DNA from: Branchinecta lynchi
Lineage: Eukaryota; Arthropoda; Branchiopoda; Anostraca; Branchinectidae
Assembly (NCBI GenBank): GCA_023053575.1
Contig: JAKZAP010000001.1
Location: 18,618,533-18,682,532 of the forward strand
DNA length: 64,000 nt
Direction: 5' to 3'
Positions 34,901 to 46,156 of this stretch are shown here, one piece after another. The notes under the pieces are model-generated. The model was not told where the DNA came from and did no database searches. It saw nothing but the letters and a program-made list of their open reading frames with translations. How positions within the stretch are numbered: position 1 is the stretch's first letter; each line of letters opens with the position of its first letter. Position numbers and translations under genes: made by a program.

Positions 34901-37900
34901 GTTACCGTAGTATCTGAATATCAGATACCACGGTAACTACAAAAACACCTTTTGAACTTGTTATTAGACGCCACGGTAACTGCGAAAATCAGATACCATG
35001 GTATCTGGAAAAACGCAACCATAGTTCAGTTCCTTTGTTTTGGTGCAGTTAACTAATATTTCCTAGAATTGCCGTCACCGAACTAAGCTATGGCCACAAA
35101 AAGGAAGAACAATTAAGAGTTGCTATTCGGGAAGAAGGGTGGGGGGCCCAAACTCTTCGAAACATAAGAATCATCTTATTTGCTATACCTGCTTCTGGAT
35201 GGTGATCTGCGACCTGCCGATCGCCTGTCTGCTGACTTCCTGTCGTCGTTCTTCGCAACACTTCCCTTCCTGTCATCCCTGCCACGGCTAGCGCTGCGAT
35301 CACGAGTCCTGGACCGAGAGCGGGAGCGGCTCACGGAGCGACGGCGGTCGCGGGATCGGGAACGGTTGCGGGATCCTGATCGCCCGCGGCGGTCACGGGA
35401 TCTGCTTCGTTTACGACTGCGAGAGAAATTAAAATATAGCTCGTGTTAGACCCGAGCTTTCCACTTCGTCCTCCCTCTTTCTCAGGTCCGCTTAGTAAAT
35501 TTCCTCCTATCCCAGCGAAGGTCGGAAAACAACAATACACGGACCAAGTTACCTACCACCAATGGAGGTTAATCAGTTAAAATCATGTGAACACCTGCAG
35601 AAAGAGCGGCCGCTGGGAGACAAGGACGTAGGCGCCTCTTCGCGAAATAGATTTTTACTCTCCTGATCAGAAGGAACTAGATATTTGATGAGGTTGTCTT
35701 GTACTTTACCGACGCCAAGGACCTGTCTTACTTATCATACTAATGTAACCTATCCATAATCACTTCATATATTTCTAAACCCGGAGACCCCAGTCGGTAC
35801 ATTCTAACCCCTCTAACAGAACCACGCTGATTTTCTCACTTGCCGTCTTTTGCTACCTTCGATATGTATCACGCTGTCGACGGTTGTCTGCGATAAGTTT
35901 TTCCATCAGATAAACCGGTTATATAAATTGTTTCCCTGGCGCTACAAAATGCTTAAAACAAGCCAAAACCGTGGGTTATTTGTTGAAAGCACAGCCTAGT
36001 TTTAAAGTATTCAAATATTTTCAAATACTGTAAGTTGAAAAGCAAATAGTGCGAGGGGTCTTTAACAGTTCAGGCGTAAAGGCTTCAATTGCAATTTGTT
36101 ACAGACTGCTACGCACTGCTCAGATTTATACAGAATCTGGATATATTCAACGGTCGCTCGTAAAAACTGTGACTGCGACCGTTCACTGACACCGAGTCCC
36201 GAGAGCGCAGCATCGTTGCGGATGAGAAAGAGAAACATCCTGACTGAGAACTTTGTCACGAGGAAACCACCTATTTTTGTAATAGGTATTATGAAATTAT
36301 GAGCTTCCTATTGTTCATGGCGAGTATAAAACCATTCCTGATTGGATTTAGTAAGATTCACCGTTAACTGTCATCAGGGGGGGGGGGGGGGGGCACGCGT
36401 ACAAGCTTGCAAAATCAAGATTCCACAATGACGTTTTTAATGGGGTTTGGCAACAGAATTGTTGATCCTTGGAACAGCTTTACCGAAGATGCGGTTGATG
36501 CTGAATCGATCAATAATTTCAAGCGCATTGTTGATGGGATTTTTAACTCTGATCAGTTCGACTACTCAACATTTCGTAAGAGTTATCTAGAGGCGAAAGC
36601 CTTTTCTCTTGCTTTGTATTATTATTATTATTATTATAACAAACGCAACCAACAAAATATCATGTCTGTCTTGAAAACGTAGCCAGTTGTGCCAATGTGA
36701 AGATACTTGGGCATAAAAACACTTACTGATGTTTTTGTACAGTAAAATACAATTCAATAAACACCGACCATAGATGTAACACCTTACTATTCTAGAGGGA
36801 ACACACAATTGTCAGTATAGACTCACCTGCTTCCTCCTCCTCCTCCTCCTCCTTCCTTCCTGTAGAGACAATCACGGGCGAAGTGACCGTATTTCCCGCA
36901 CTCGTAACATTTTTCATCAGCGATTCTGCTTCTTCCTCCCCTTTGACGGCCAGTTGCCATCTCTACTCTCACTCGACGACCGCACACCCTCCTGAAAAGT
37001 GAACTGTTTACTGGATGCAGAAAATCAAAAATACCTCACAAACCATGCAGTAGACGTACGGTTTAGAGGTTAGTCAAAGCAGAGCCAACTAGTACATTAA
37101 CGTACACCTACGGGGTATGGACACTTCTGGTGAGGGATTACCCACTGATACTTAGACAGCTTTCCTACTTACTACACTGTCAGAAGTATCATAACAGATA
37201 GCGCGAGGATGCACAGTTTCAAGAGATAACCCTTAGGATGCTAGATGACCAGCTGTTACGGTTTTCAGAAGATACGCATTGAAACGTCATGCATCCAGTA
37301 GCCGAAGCACCAAAAAAAAACATTTGCTGACTGTCATCAATGCATTATTTATCATCATATCAGAAAGGTGAGCAGATGCTTTTTTGGTAACGTCAGATGA
37401 ATAACGTTTGCAAAATCATATTAGATAAAAACTGCGCATCCTTGTATTATATGCTATGAACCTTCTGAAAGTGTAGTTATAGCAATAGGAAACAGAGGTA
37501 TTAATTCATCGGGGATCAGCTCCGCAAATACAAGTGAAATAATAAAAGGAGTATTTCTGTTTCTAGGAGCCAGCAGCTTCATTGATTCTGCCCTAGCAAT
37601 AAGATTTAAACTAAGTCATTTATCCAAAAAGAAAAAATACCAGAGGTTTCGGTCGGGTCCCAAAGAGAAATATTTTTTGGACTTCACAGAAAATCGGGTC
37701 CGACAGATTTCACGATTCCATAGACTTGCAATGTTATCCTGACAGACCCTGTAGATAAAGCTTTTCACCGCAAAGAATATTTGATAATTAGATTGATTTG
37801 TAAACTTCTACCGAGGATTCTAACCTGACTGTCCATTCGAGGCGAGAACGAATAGTATTTCCCGGCTCACCATTTGTTTTTCAGTTATACAACCTTTCAA

Positions 37901-40900
37901 ACAGTTTTCCTGGCAACTTTTTACTTTCCTGTATTTTTAGACCCCCCCCCTTCTCCCCAACTATGGCTAAACGACGGGTCCGCTGAAAAAACTAACAACA
38001 GATACAATTCAGCAAGCGTTTTTTACCCATAAACAAAAGCTCTGATAGACATAAGAAACAAATTCCAATTCTACTAAATTACCGGTTTTGCCGAATTCCG
38101 GATGACCTGTTTGTCCAGTTAGAAAATAAACTCAATATATGGATTCTGCACGCCATTTCACTCCGATATCGGATCTCAATTTCAGAAAATATTCCCAGCT
38201 TTTGGCCGGATTCCAGGTGAACTAATTGTCCAGCAAGACGAAACAATCCAACAAAAATTCAGCATGTCTCCTTGCCCACCACCTAAACAACTTCAGATAA
38301 AACATTCAATTTTAATAACTTTCCGTTTTTTTGCCATATTTCGGGTGAACTACTTTTCCGGCGCAAATCAAGTTGAGAAACGGACTTGGCATGTCTGAAA
38401 CTTTGAGTTTTACCAATTTTCCAATTCTGACCAGATACTGGGCGAATTATTTGCCTGGGGAGAAAATACGTTTCAAACACGGATTCAGCATGTATCTCCC
38501 TAGATCGACTAGTTCGTTAGCTTTTAAAAAATAGAAGTTTTTAGTCCCTTAATCTTAACCCCTATTCGGAGCCCCTATAGAGCTCTATGCTATGAACTTG
38601 ACCTGTCCCCCAAAGAATTCCTATACAAATTCATAAGATACCTTAACTCCTTTGACAATTTTCTTGCTAACAAACGGACAAACTTAACTAGGTCCCTACC
38701 ATTCTGGGATCCAGAAAAGTGACAGCAAGCAATATGGGAATTACTATACTACGAAAGGCAAAATCTGTCATCAGGCCCCAGAACAGAGACACAGTTAGAA
38801 AGTATTGCTGGACCCAAACACAAAAAGGATTATGTCCTGCTCTGCCAATGAATGATGGCCTGGTTCATGAAGCGCTGAAACTTCTGAGCCAGGGCCTTTT
38901 TTCCGAGCAATGTGGGGAGCAAATCAGCCTCTACTGTCTGTTCCTCTTACCTCTACCATACAGGCTTTTTATATGCAAACACACTAAGGAAGAGATGGCC
39001 TGTAGATAAGTCGAGCCTTAGAAGTGGTAGAGTTCGGGGTAGAGTACTAAAGCAAGCTCAGCAGTTTTGGCTGAAACGCTGAGAGTAGGCAGTCTCTGTA
39101 AGGTAGGGGAGTAGCGCGAAGTCGGGTGACAGTTGAGTATACAAGAAAGTAGTTATTCTGTTGGCTGAAGGAGACTAGTCAAGGCAGAATTTGTAGTGCA
39201 ACAGTAGGCATACTCTCCAGGGAGGTCAATAAAGTCTCCTGAAATATGAGAAGTGTGAGACTTCCCGAATTGCTTCAACAGAGACATGGGCGATTTCCTC
39301 ATTTCCTACCTTGTCTTCTATGGAAAAAGAATGCTACGGATCTAAATGGCAACGTGTGTTCAAATTCCCGAAGATGTTCTTCTTTTGGGTCTCTTTTGTG
39401 AAGATGATCTTTTTCACAGAAAAATTACGTCTACCCCACAGTATCATAAGAACGAATTCAGTTTCAGATATCTGACAACTATACTTTACACTTATACCCA
39501 TAGACCGCAAAACATTTACTGTTATACTCATCTGTGATATATTTACTAACTGAGTTTTATTGGATGATTTTCTATGATGTATCTCACAAATATCTTAATC
39601 TGTTCTGATAATCAAACATACAGCTATCACAGGTCTTTAAACTTATTATCAAAATGTTTTATATAGTGTTATTATATGTATCGGTAGTTAACTGTAGAAC
39701 AATCGACTGCTAGCAAGTTGTATGAGCTATTAAGGAAATTTAACATTATTTGAATTTACTCTGATGCCTTACAGGCTGTAAAGAAACGGATGAAAACAAA
39801 GGCAGAAAGGGACAGACAAACAAGTTGGACCCAACGCCAATTCAAGTTGAAGGAAGGAAGACTGTTACAGCAGCAAGCACAGTTATACCTTCATCTTCTC
39901 AGCTTAAATATATCCTAAGGCCTTTCGAAGCGACCCATTACAATAGTAAAATTGTGGCCAAAATAAAAGATGTGAATCAATTCGTGTGACAAACCAAAAG
40001 CAAAAAATATACAGAAAGAGGTCTACCTTCCATCAAGACTTCGAGTGGCCTCTTCAGCATCACGCTCGTCCTCCATCTCGACAAAGGCAAATCCAGGCGG
40101 GTTTCTAGCAACCCAAACTTTTCTCACTCTGCCATATTTACTAAAGGCTTCTTCTAACTCTTCTTGAAGTGCATGATTGCCTGGAATTAATCAAATTCGA
40201 ACTTTCCGTTTTTGCATGCGGCCTAGCTAACATTAGCAGATAACACGTGTGTAGCTAACTACCATACAGTCTGAGGCGTCACGTATGGGGGGGGGGGCGC
40301 CCCCACCCCCTTGTTGTCGGCCAGTCGGTAAATAAAGCCGAGCCGGCGCGAAGCGTCGCGATTTTTATTAAAAATGGTCGATTTTGTTCTTGGAAACATT
40401 CGTTTTTTTCTAAAAAACAGTCACGTTTTCTAAAAATCAGTAGATTTTTCGTCAAAACAGTCGTTTTTGGGATCCCAAAACGTAAGTGGAGGGATACCTA
40501 TGACATCGCAAAAGTTGTCTGTCCGTCCGTCCGTCTGTGCGTGCTATAACTCTCGAAGTGAATGAGATATTTTGATGAAACTTGGTGTGAGGACTCTTTG
40601 GGTCAAGAGTAAGGTCGAGTTCGTAGATGGGCTCTGTAGCCCTACATTTAGGGGTGGGGGTGGGGGTTTAAATTAAGGGGCAAATTAAATATTTTTAAAC
40701 AGATGGTGTGATAGTCGATTATGGGGTAAGAAGACATGCTGAATACGATCGCGAAAACCATTTTGTCATCGGACAAGTATTTCACTCGGAATCTGGCCAA
40801 AACCAGAAAGTTTGATAAAAGTAAAAGTTTTATTTGAAGCTGATTAGATGTTATAGGGGATATGGGGGTAAGAAGACATGCCGAATACGATGGTGAAAAC

Positions 40901-43900
40901 CACTTTTTTCGCCGGACAAGTAGTTAGCCCGGAATCCGGCCAAAACCGGAAAGTCTTTTAAAAGAAAGTTTTATTTGAGGTTGATTAGATGTTTGGTTTA
41001 GGGGTAGAAAGACATTCACTGAGCACGATGGTGAAAACCATTTTCTCTCAGGGCAAGAAGTTGGCCCGGAATTCGGCCAAAACCGGAAAGTTTGTTAAAA
41101 GTAAAAGTTTTATCTGAAGTTAATTAGATGTTGGTTAGGGGTAAAATGTTGGTTGGTTAGAAGACATGCTGGTAACACTTACTTGAAAAGTGTTGTCTAC
41201 CTGGACAACTTGTTCGCCCGGACTCAGGCCGAAACCGGAAAATTTGTTAAAATCAAAAGATTTATTTGAAGTTGATTAGATGACAGATTAAGAGGTAAGA
41301 AGACACGCTGACTTTGTATATGACAATCTTTTTTATTACCGTGACATATAGTTCGTTTGGAAAGAAGTTTTACTTGAAGTTGATTAGATGCTCTTTTAAG
41401 GATAAGGAGACACGCTAATTTCTGATTCAACTGATTTCATGAAAATTTATTTACACCATTTATAACCTAGGAAATATTTAGAGCAACAGACTCCTATGTT
41501 TCAAGTATTGTAGGGGTATGCTTCTTTGAACACTTCTCTCAATTATTCACTAGCCCCTTGGTTTAGTTTCTTGCAAAATAACAAAACTGATATTAGCTAA
41601 CAACCAACTGTTCAATCTTTCTTCTGGAAGGAATAGTAAGTTACAATCCTAATATTAATCTTTTCTTATTTTAAAGCGGGCCAAATATTTCAAACTCCAG
41701 CCCACATCTGGTAAACTTGCAACAAAACTTGTTGGTAAGAGCCAAGCTTCAGTTCCTTCAGGGATCCAGATATTAGTTTTAGTTGAGATGGACCTAGAAA
41801 GCTAAGCCAGGCCGAAAACGTCTGGAAGTCTGGACAGTTCGTCATCCTAAATTCTGGAACTTGGAATGGTGTAAAGAGTGTCATAAATATACAAATGCAT
41901 GGAGTGTTTTCATCAGGTTCGTCCAGGGCTTACAGTATTTTGCGCTAAAAGTCGCTTGGCTTTGGTTTTATTGTTTTACTAACAGCCATCCGAAGTTTTG
42001 AGACATTCAAATAAAATACAATACAGGGATGCTTCTGGGAATATTAGTTGACTCTGTACTGTCTCACAGTCTATTTAAAAAGAGAGAAATGTACACTCAA
42101 ATATTCCTTTGATTTCCCTCTGTTTATACTTTCAGGTTTTACTTAAAAATCATAAGGACAAAAAGCTTCTCTTAGTAAAACCAATGTAGTTTTTGACTTA
42201 ACACATGCTTATTTTTATAATTGAACTATTTGTTTTCACTGTTTTTGAAGTATCTACAGATGAACAACAGTGACAACAAAGAAACTATATTGGGTGAGTG
42301 ACCATTACAGTAATTAAGTCACCAGAAAATGTGTGGGTCCTTGCAGAAATTCATGCTCTGACAATGCTGCTTGGATGTTGGTATCTCATGATAAAGAATA
42401 TTGTGCTGTAAATATGTTTGATACTATTTAATAGTTTGGTAAGATAGCTAAAGCAAGTTAAAATTTTGCCAAAATAGCCACCTAGCTATTCAAAATAAGC
42501 AAAAACAATAGGCTACACTAAACTAGTTGATGTTGATGCCTAAGAAACAAAAGAACAAACTCTTAGTAAATCCAATGTTATCTTCGATAACACAAGTTTA
42601 TTTTTATAATTACAGCATTTGTTTTCACTGTTTTTGAAGTATCTACAGATGAACAACAACTGGATCTGCAATTACTCGTTTTTGCAGTTACGGTGGTATC
42701 TGATACCATCGTCTGGAGTTGTTTTTACAGTACTGTGATATCTGAACATCAGATACCATTTTACCTAGCCAGACACCACAGTAACTGCAAAAATGACTTT
42801 AGACTATGGTATCAGATACTATGCTATCGCCAAAAATGCAACAGATTACGAATCAGGCTCAAGACTCAAACTCGTAAATTTGGTATTCAAACTGGTATTT
42901 GAAGTTTATGCGCCATCCGAGATGCTGCCTAATCAATCTCACATTTTCTCAATTCAACCAATACCTTTAATCGGGACTTTTGGTTCCTCCCTGTTAAAAA
43001 CATTCTCATAGAAATAAAAGCCCCGGGAAGGGCTCATAATACATCCCGACATTCTGCTCTTTCAACAAACATAATTAGCGAATTGATACCGGCAATGCTG
43101 TCCTCACTAATGTCAAAGAAGAAGATGATCCGAAAATATCTGTCTGAATTTCAATGTTTTACCTTAATAATGGTTTAGGATTAAAACTGGGATTTGTTCT
43201 GTTAATTGGCATCTCAGCAAGGAGCATGAAATCATGCTGACCAAAATAGTAAGTTTTGCATCAGCATATAATCTCTATCCAAGATACTTTTCTTTTATGC
43301 TTGATCGCTGAAATCAACATCAACAATTTGGAAGAAAGGGCACTTTTAATTGTGATTAGGCTAATATTGATTAAAAATAGAGGACTTCCAAATTATTTTG
43401 TCTGCAAAACGATGCCTCAAACAGTTTGCTGTTAACTTAAATCAGGTTAGTTATATCTCTTTTCTACTTTTATATCTCTTTTCTACTTTCTTTTTCATAA
43501 GCAAGAAACAAAACCAAGGCAGGGAAAGAGAGGTACAGGAGTGTTGCATGAAGCTGCCACCCTAAACTCCTATTTTAGGGAAATGACTTAGGGAAAAAGA
43601 GTAAAGGTTGAAATAAAATTCAGTAGAGTATCCTGAAAGGAAGCTTAGAACCTTCGCTTTCTGCTGGTACCACAGTTTACTTGTAATTGTTCAAGACTAA
43701 GCTGGAGAACACAAAAGAATATAGGCACCCAAGTGATCATGAAGTCGCCCACTTTGCTGAAAATGGTATTTTGCTACATGGTGAAGTTAGAAGCCAGCTG
43801 TTTGGTCAGAGAGGTTCCTTGACCCAGTCTAGTACACTAGCCCCTTTTCAGGCACGGTGCCCAAACGTCTAGCACCATGCCTGGGTGCTAGACGTTCAAG

Positions 43901-44793
43901 CACTGTACCTTGGATTTCATGTATGGTGCATGGATTTCAGTATACAGTGCATGCATCAAAAACACAGTTTCTGTCATAACAGCTGAGCACCAGCTCGGAC
44001 AGGGCTGAAATTACTACCATGAATTAGAGAAATCAAAGACAATCCTTTGTATATTTTTCACAACAAAAACAAAAGGGCTCGGCTGATGACAGATGTGAAA
44101 AACCTCATTTCCTTGTCTACATAGTCAAGGGTTTTGCATGCAAAGTGTCCTGTGCCTCAGCTTTTTCTACCTAGCAGCCAACCAGAATATTGGCTCTTGG
44201 GGAATAGATAGGGAAAATACATGGAAAATAGATAGGGTGCTGTTAGGTTTTTCATCTCCATCATCATTAGAGCCCTTTTGTTTTTGTTGTGAAAAATATA
44301 TAAAGGATTGTCTTTGATTTCTCTAATTCATAGTAGTAATTTCAGCCCTGTCCGAGCCGGTGCTCAGTTGTGATGACAGAAACTGTGTTTTTTCTGTATG
44401 CACTGTATACTGAAATCCATGCACCATACATGAAATCCAAGGTACAGTGCTTGAACGTCTAGCACCCAGGCATGGTGCTAGACGTTTGAGCACCGTGCCT
44501 GAAATGGGGCTAGTGTACTAGACTGCCTTGACCTTTTGCAAATAAAAAAATTTGCTGTTTTCTTGGAATTTGCATGATTTTTCTGGGGGTGGCAGCTTCA
44601 TGATCCAAGGTGGCAGGATCATGTACCATGGCCAATTGGGGGGTGGGCGGTGCCATAGTAAGGGCAGCTTCATGCAACACTCCTGTATTCAAACAACCAT
44701 ACCGCTACTGTGCTGCAGTGCAACAAGTCATATTTACGACTTACCCAAATCTCCGACGTAGACTTTGCAGTCAGGATTCATTTTGCTGCTCAT
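31897..44793 (-). CDS. SR splicing factor, SRSF7/9G8 (x16)-like, complete, 206 aa
   Basis: This is a nuclear SR protein that binds exonic enhancers, promotes splice-site choice and couples splicing to mRNA export. Exons in transcript order are 44793-44745, 40180-40027, 36991-36827, 35416-35189 and 31921-31897. All are GT/AG, phases close, and the total is 207 codons with the stop at 31899-31897. Residues 10-82 are an RRM with RNP2-like KVYVGDL and RNP1-like GFAFVEM. Residues 96-109 are a CCHC zinc knuckle, [14 protein letters not shown] (C96, C99, H104, C109), which separates 9G8/SRSF7 from the knuckle-less SRSF3. A seven-glycine linker (115-121) leads to an RS/RD-rich tail (123-206). Vertebrate SRSF7 is about 238 aa, so the RS domain is somewhat short. 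The start is the first ATG ([10 protein letters not shown]); a TTTCAG seven bases upstream may mark a 5'-UTR intron. It is convergent with UNC-45. Confidence 0.96.
32014..32334. mobile_element. Miniature element with AGGGCGATTCTGG ends and CTA duplication
   Basis: AGGGCGATTCTGG (32014-32026) and CCAGAATCGCCCT (32322-32334) are perfect inverted repeats flanked by CTA on both sides, suggesting a PIF/Harbinger-like 3-bp target duplication. The interior from about 32195 to 32300 resembles a retroelement 3' end with AATAAAAG and TTGAATTGAAT. Confidence 0.75.
32335..33009. other. SR-gene intron, nothing recognised
   Basis: There is one 105-codon open frame on the plus strand (32661-32978) without recognisable similarity or coding-like composition. 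Confidence 0.4.
33010..34140 (-). repeat. Tandem-repeat element, about 180-bp units (copy 2)
   Basis: This is the reverse complement of the 460-1135 type. It has repeated CCAAGTTTCATC, CCCCCTCC-rich and GGCCGAATCCGG blocks, ending with CTGGAAGTGCCCGAAC, a (GACG)n tract and TTGCGATCGCTATATGGCA. About six diverged units are discernible. Confidence 0.75.
34385..35019 (-). mobile_element. TA-type miniature element, family GTTGCGTTTTTGCAG (copy 3), with nested insertion
   Basis: GTTTTTGCAGTTACCGTGG and TCTGATACCACGG palindromes run through it. The right end TGGAAAAACGCAAC is clear at 35006-35019 and the left end is decayed. It is interrupted at 34527-34809 by a GAGCGTGTTCCACC-family element. Confidence 0.75.
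34527..34809. mobile_element. Miniature element, family GAGCGTGTTCCACC (copy 1, deletion derivative)
   Basis: The ends are AGCGTGTTCCATCATTCTTA and AGAAGGGTGGAACACGCTC. It shares both ends and inner blocks (GAATTCTGGCTTTTTG, CAGCAGAATATCAT, GTAGTTACTA) with 46157-46765 but lacks about 330 bp of that copy's middle. Confidence 0.85.
35189..35416 (-). CDS. SR-protein exon 4: RS domain
   Basis: The acceptor is TTTCTCTCGCAG and the donor GTATAG. It encodes [20 protein letters not shown], then [20 protein letters not shown] and a Lys/Asp-rich segment, then GRRSPSRS. The Arg-rich plus-strand frame 35180-35449 is only its antisense shadow. Confidence 0.94.
35417..36376. other. SR-gene intron, nothing recognised
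   Basis: AT-rich sequence without readable repeats or coding frames of note. Confidence 0.4.
36379..36395 (+). repeat. Poly-G run of about 17 bases
   Basis: An uninterrupted G homopolymer directly precedes a LINE 3' fragment. Shorter G or C runs occur throughout the window (1079, 30948, 33489, 40287, 48542, 48638). Confidence 0.9.
36410..36640 (+). pseudogene. LINE C-terminal fragment with (TTA)n tail
   Basis: The frame reads [20 protein letters not shown] and [12 protein letters not shown]. It resembles the extreme C-terminus of CR1/L2/Jockey-type ORF2 proteins (consensus RVVNxWNSLPEDVVxAxSVNSFKxxLD). A GAAAGCCTTTTCT UTR end and TTATTATTA tail at 36618-36637 follow. Confidence 0.78.
36827..36991 (-). 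CDS. SR-protein exon 3: RRM end and CCHC zinc knuckle
   Basis: The acceptor is CACTTTTCAG and the donor GTGAGT. It encodes the end of the RRM ([10 protein letters not shown]), the knuckle [14 protein letters not shown] and a GGA-repeat-coded Gly run that appears as (TCC)n on the plus strand. Confidence 0.95.
37175..37473. mobile_element. Miniature element, family CACTGTCAGAAGTTT (copy with TA flanks)
   Basis: The termini CACTGTCAGAAGTATCATAA and CTTCTGAAAGTG are flanked by TA at 37173-37174 and 37474-37475. The inner AGGATGCACAGTTTCAAG pairs with the right-hand ACTGCGCATCCTTG. Confidence 0.8.
37940..38720 (-). repeat. Composite tandem-repeat element (diverged copy)
   Basis: Several units of roughly 120-140 bp have TTGGCCGGATTCCAGGTGAA-like cores and CAGCATGTCTCCTTGCCC motifs, ending at a decayed GGGATCC palindrome near 38706-38716. 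It is the same family as 12856-13956 but more degraded. Confidence 0.7.
38721..40026. other. SR-gene intron, nothing recognised
   Basis: A 96-codon frame at 38719-39009 has no recognised similarity. Confidence 0.4.
40027..40180 (-). CDS. SR-protein exon 2: RRM body
   Basis: The acceptor is TTAATTCCAG and the donor GTAGAC, which is a weak donor but in phase. It encodes [20 protein letters not shown], then [20 protein letters not shown] and ATRSLDG, the conserved core of SRSF3/7 RRMs. Confidence 0.95.
40315..40461 (-). repeat. Array of about 30-bp units, reverse of 19865-20060
   Basis: Repeats of TTTTCTAAAAAACAGTC type with TTTTTCGTCAAAACAGTCG, next to a G/C-run (40287-40310). It abuts a composite element at 40462. 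Confidence 0.65.
40462..41430 (+). repeat. Composite tandem-repeat element (copy with regular units)
   Basis: It opens GTTTTTGGGATCCCAAAACG, then TGTCCGTCCGTCCGTCTGTG, then units with an ACCGGAAAG core at about 40804, 40944, 41082 and 41232, a period of roughly 135-150 bp. It is the best-preserved array of the family in the window. Confidence 0.85.
41431..42160. other. SR-gene intron 1, nothing recognised
   Basis: AT-rich, no recognisable features. Confidence 0.4.
42167..42660 (+). repeat. Direct repeat of about 100 bp, 390 bp apart
   Basis: CTCTTAGTAAA-CCAATGT to GTATCTACAGATGAACAACA occurs at about 42167-42270 and again at 42557-42660. The second copy ends exactly where TA-family sequence (42661 onward) begins. 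Confidence 0.75.
42661..42850. mobile_element. TA-type miniature element, family GTTGCGTTTTTGCAG (fragment, copy 4)
   Basis: It contains CGTTTTTGCAGTTACGGTGG, a TCTGATACCAT palindrome and a right end CGCCAAAAATGCAAC. The left terminus is missing. Confidence 0.7.
43536..44685. mobile_element. Foldback DNA element with long inverted arms, TA-flanked
   Basis: The ends CAGGAGTGTTGCATGAAGCT and AGCTTCATGCAACACTCCTG are perfect inverted repeats with TA outside each. A second, about 300-bp inverted pair (43805-44105 and 44248-44540) shares CTAGTACACTAGCCCC, CTAGCACCATGCCTGG and AAAGACAATCCTTTGTATAT with few mismatches. A spacer of about 140 bp separates the arms. No ORF of note is seen. Confidence 0.88.
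44745..44793 (-). CDS. SR-protein exon 1 (coding part)
   Basis: It encodes [16 protein letters not shown] plus one base of the next codon, then donor GTAAGT. The frame and the RNP2-like VYVGDL join directly to the RRM continuation in exon 2. Confidence 0.92.
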
Positions 44794-45179
44794 TTTCACC
44801 TGAAATTAGTCTGGCTCAGCCAGACTCCAAAAGAAAATAAATAAATTTATCAAATTATGGCCGACTGTTGCTGAAAGTGAAGAATTTTGGTGCTGGCGAA
44901 AGCAGTCTGGTCGTTTCACTAGTTGTAGAACAGTTGGATAGATGACACCCTAGCCTGGCTGTCCATTCGAACTTCTGTGAACAAGCTCAAAATCAGCAGC
45001 CGATTTTCCTAATGGGCACGTATTTTCATAGCGGTTACCGATCGGGAATAAACTAAGTCCTTTGGAATGTGACCTTTGGTGACAGTTAACAGTAAACAGA
45101 CTGTAATTAGGGGAATGAGGTCAAACTTGGCGAATTTTAAGTACATCCAGTTTAAATTCTGTCGGACCAATATGAACAA

Positions 45180-45980
45180 GACCAGGGGTGGCCCGAAGGG
45201 GGAGGTGGTGATTCGACCCTCCCTGCCTTTTGCTAAGTCACATCAGTCGTTTATTTTGGCCTCTCCGAGGCCCCGGGCATTCATTTTGATCAAAAATAAT
45301 CCGAGTCGTTTAAAAAAGAATTGTTAATTTTTCCTCTTGACAGCTTCAATCGTAGGCCCGTCTCTAAAGACGAGTCGAGTCGTCCAAATCAGGTTTCGTA
45401 ACCCCGATAGGTCGGGAGACATGATTCATGGGGGCAGTAATACGGCTACCTGGTCTGCTCCCGTGTGACCTCAGGTCTTTCAGATTTTTGCCTGTCAAAA
45501 TTACAATAGACGAGTGTTTCCGAGGTGATTTGTGCGGCCCACACCTGTGTTTCCGTGACCAACAAGATTTTCGTGGCTCGCTTTGTGGCTCAAGTTCGAC
45601 AAATAACTGGCGAGGTGATCGTCAATTTTGTGGCTCGATTCTGGCGGGAAATTCAAATTAAGCAGCAAATAGTGTCTAAACAATAAAGTCAACTACTTTT
45701 TCAAGCATATAGACTTAAAACTGAGGTTGCACATAATGGTAAGGAAATAAGCCTGGAGTTCTGTTTATTGAGATTTACATGAATTTTATTTTTATTTTCA
45801 GATATTTGAAATTTCCGCCAAAAAAAATAAACAAAACGGCGTTTCCGTGAGTTTCAACTCATGGCTGGACTGTGTGGCAAACAATTGTGTGTTTCCACGA
45901 CAAACACCCGGAAGTGTGTGGCCCATAGTTGTGTCGCGGAAAAAGGCCTTAGGTTAGCTGGTAAAAGGCCTTTTTCCGCT
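45180..45980. repeat. Inserted repeat with GTGTTTCCG blocks (copy 2)
   Basis: It is present in copy A of the duplicated transposon but absent from copy B. It contains GTGTTTCCGTGACCAACAAG, GGCTCGCTTTGTGGCTC and AACGGCGTTTCCGTGAG, matching 27140-27660 in reverse orientation. Confidence 0.65.
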
Positions 45981-46156
45981 CGAGCACACCAGGATTACTA
46001 AATGATTTCCAAAAAAGGGTAGAATAATTTTCTAATTTCAACAGCGTATGCTCTGTTTATGTCTGACATCTGTTTTCGTTGTTTTTCTTTGAAAAAATAA
46101 TAATTTGAACAATTTGTCCATTCAACCTTTACTGAAAAGTGACTGAACAACACTAA

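Noticed and set aside
35180..35449. Arg-rich plus-strand ORF ([18 protein letters not shown])
   Set aside because: It is the antisense of the SR-protein RS-domain exon on the minus strand.
36407..36682. 91-codon ORF as a host gene
   Set aside because: Its sequence is a LINE C-terminus running into a (TTA)n tail, hence the poly-Tyr end.
38719..39009. 96-codon ORF as a coding exon of the SR gene
   Set aside because: It is on the opposite strand to the gene, and the RRM and zinc-knuckle exons already join in phase without it.
40500..41420. Regularly spaced repeats as a possible CRISPR array
   Set aside because: Units of about 140 bp repeat throughout without unique spacers, in a eukaryotic intron. 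This is a tandem-repeat element.
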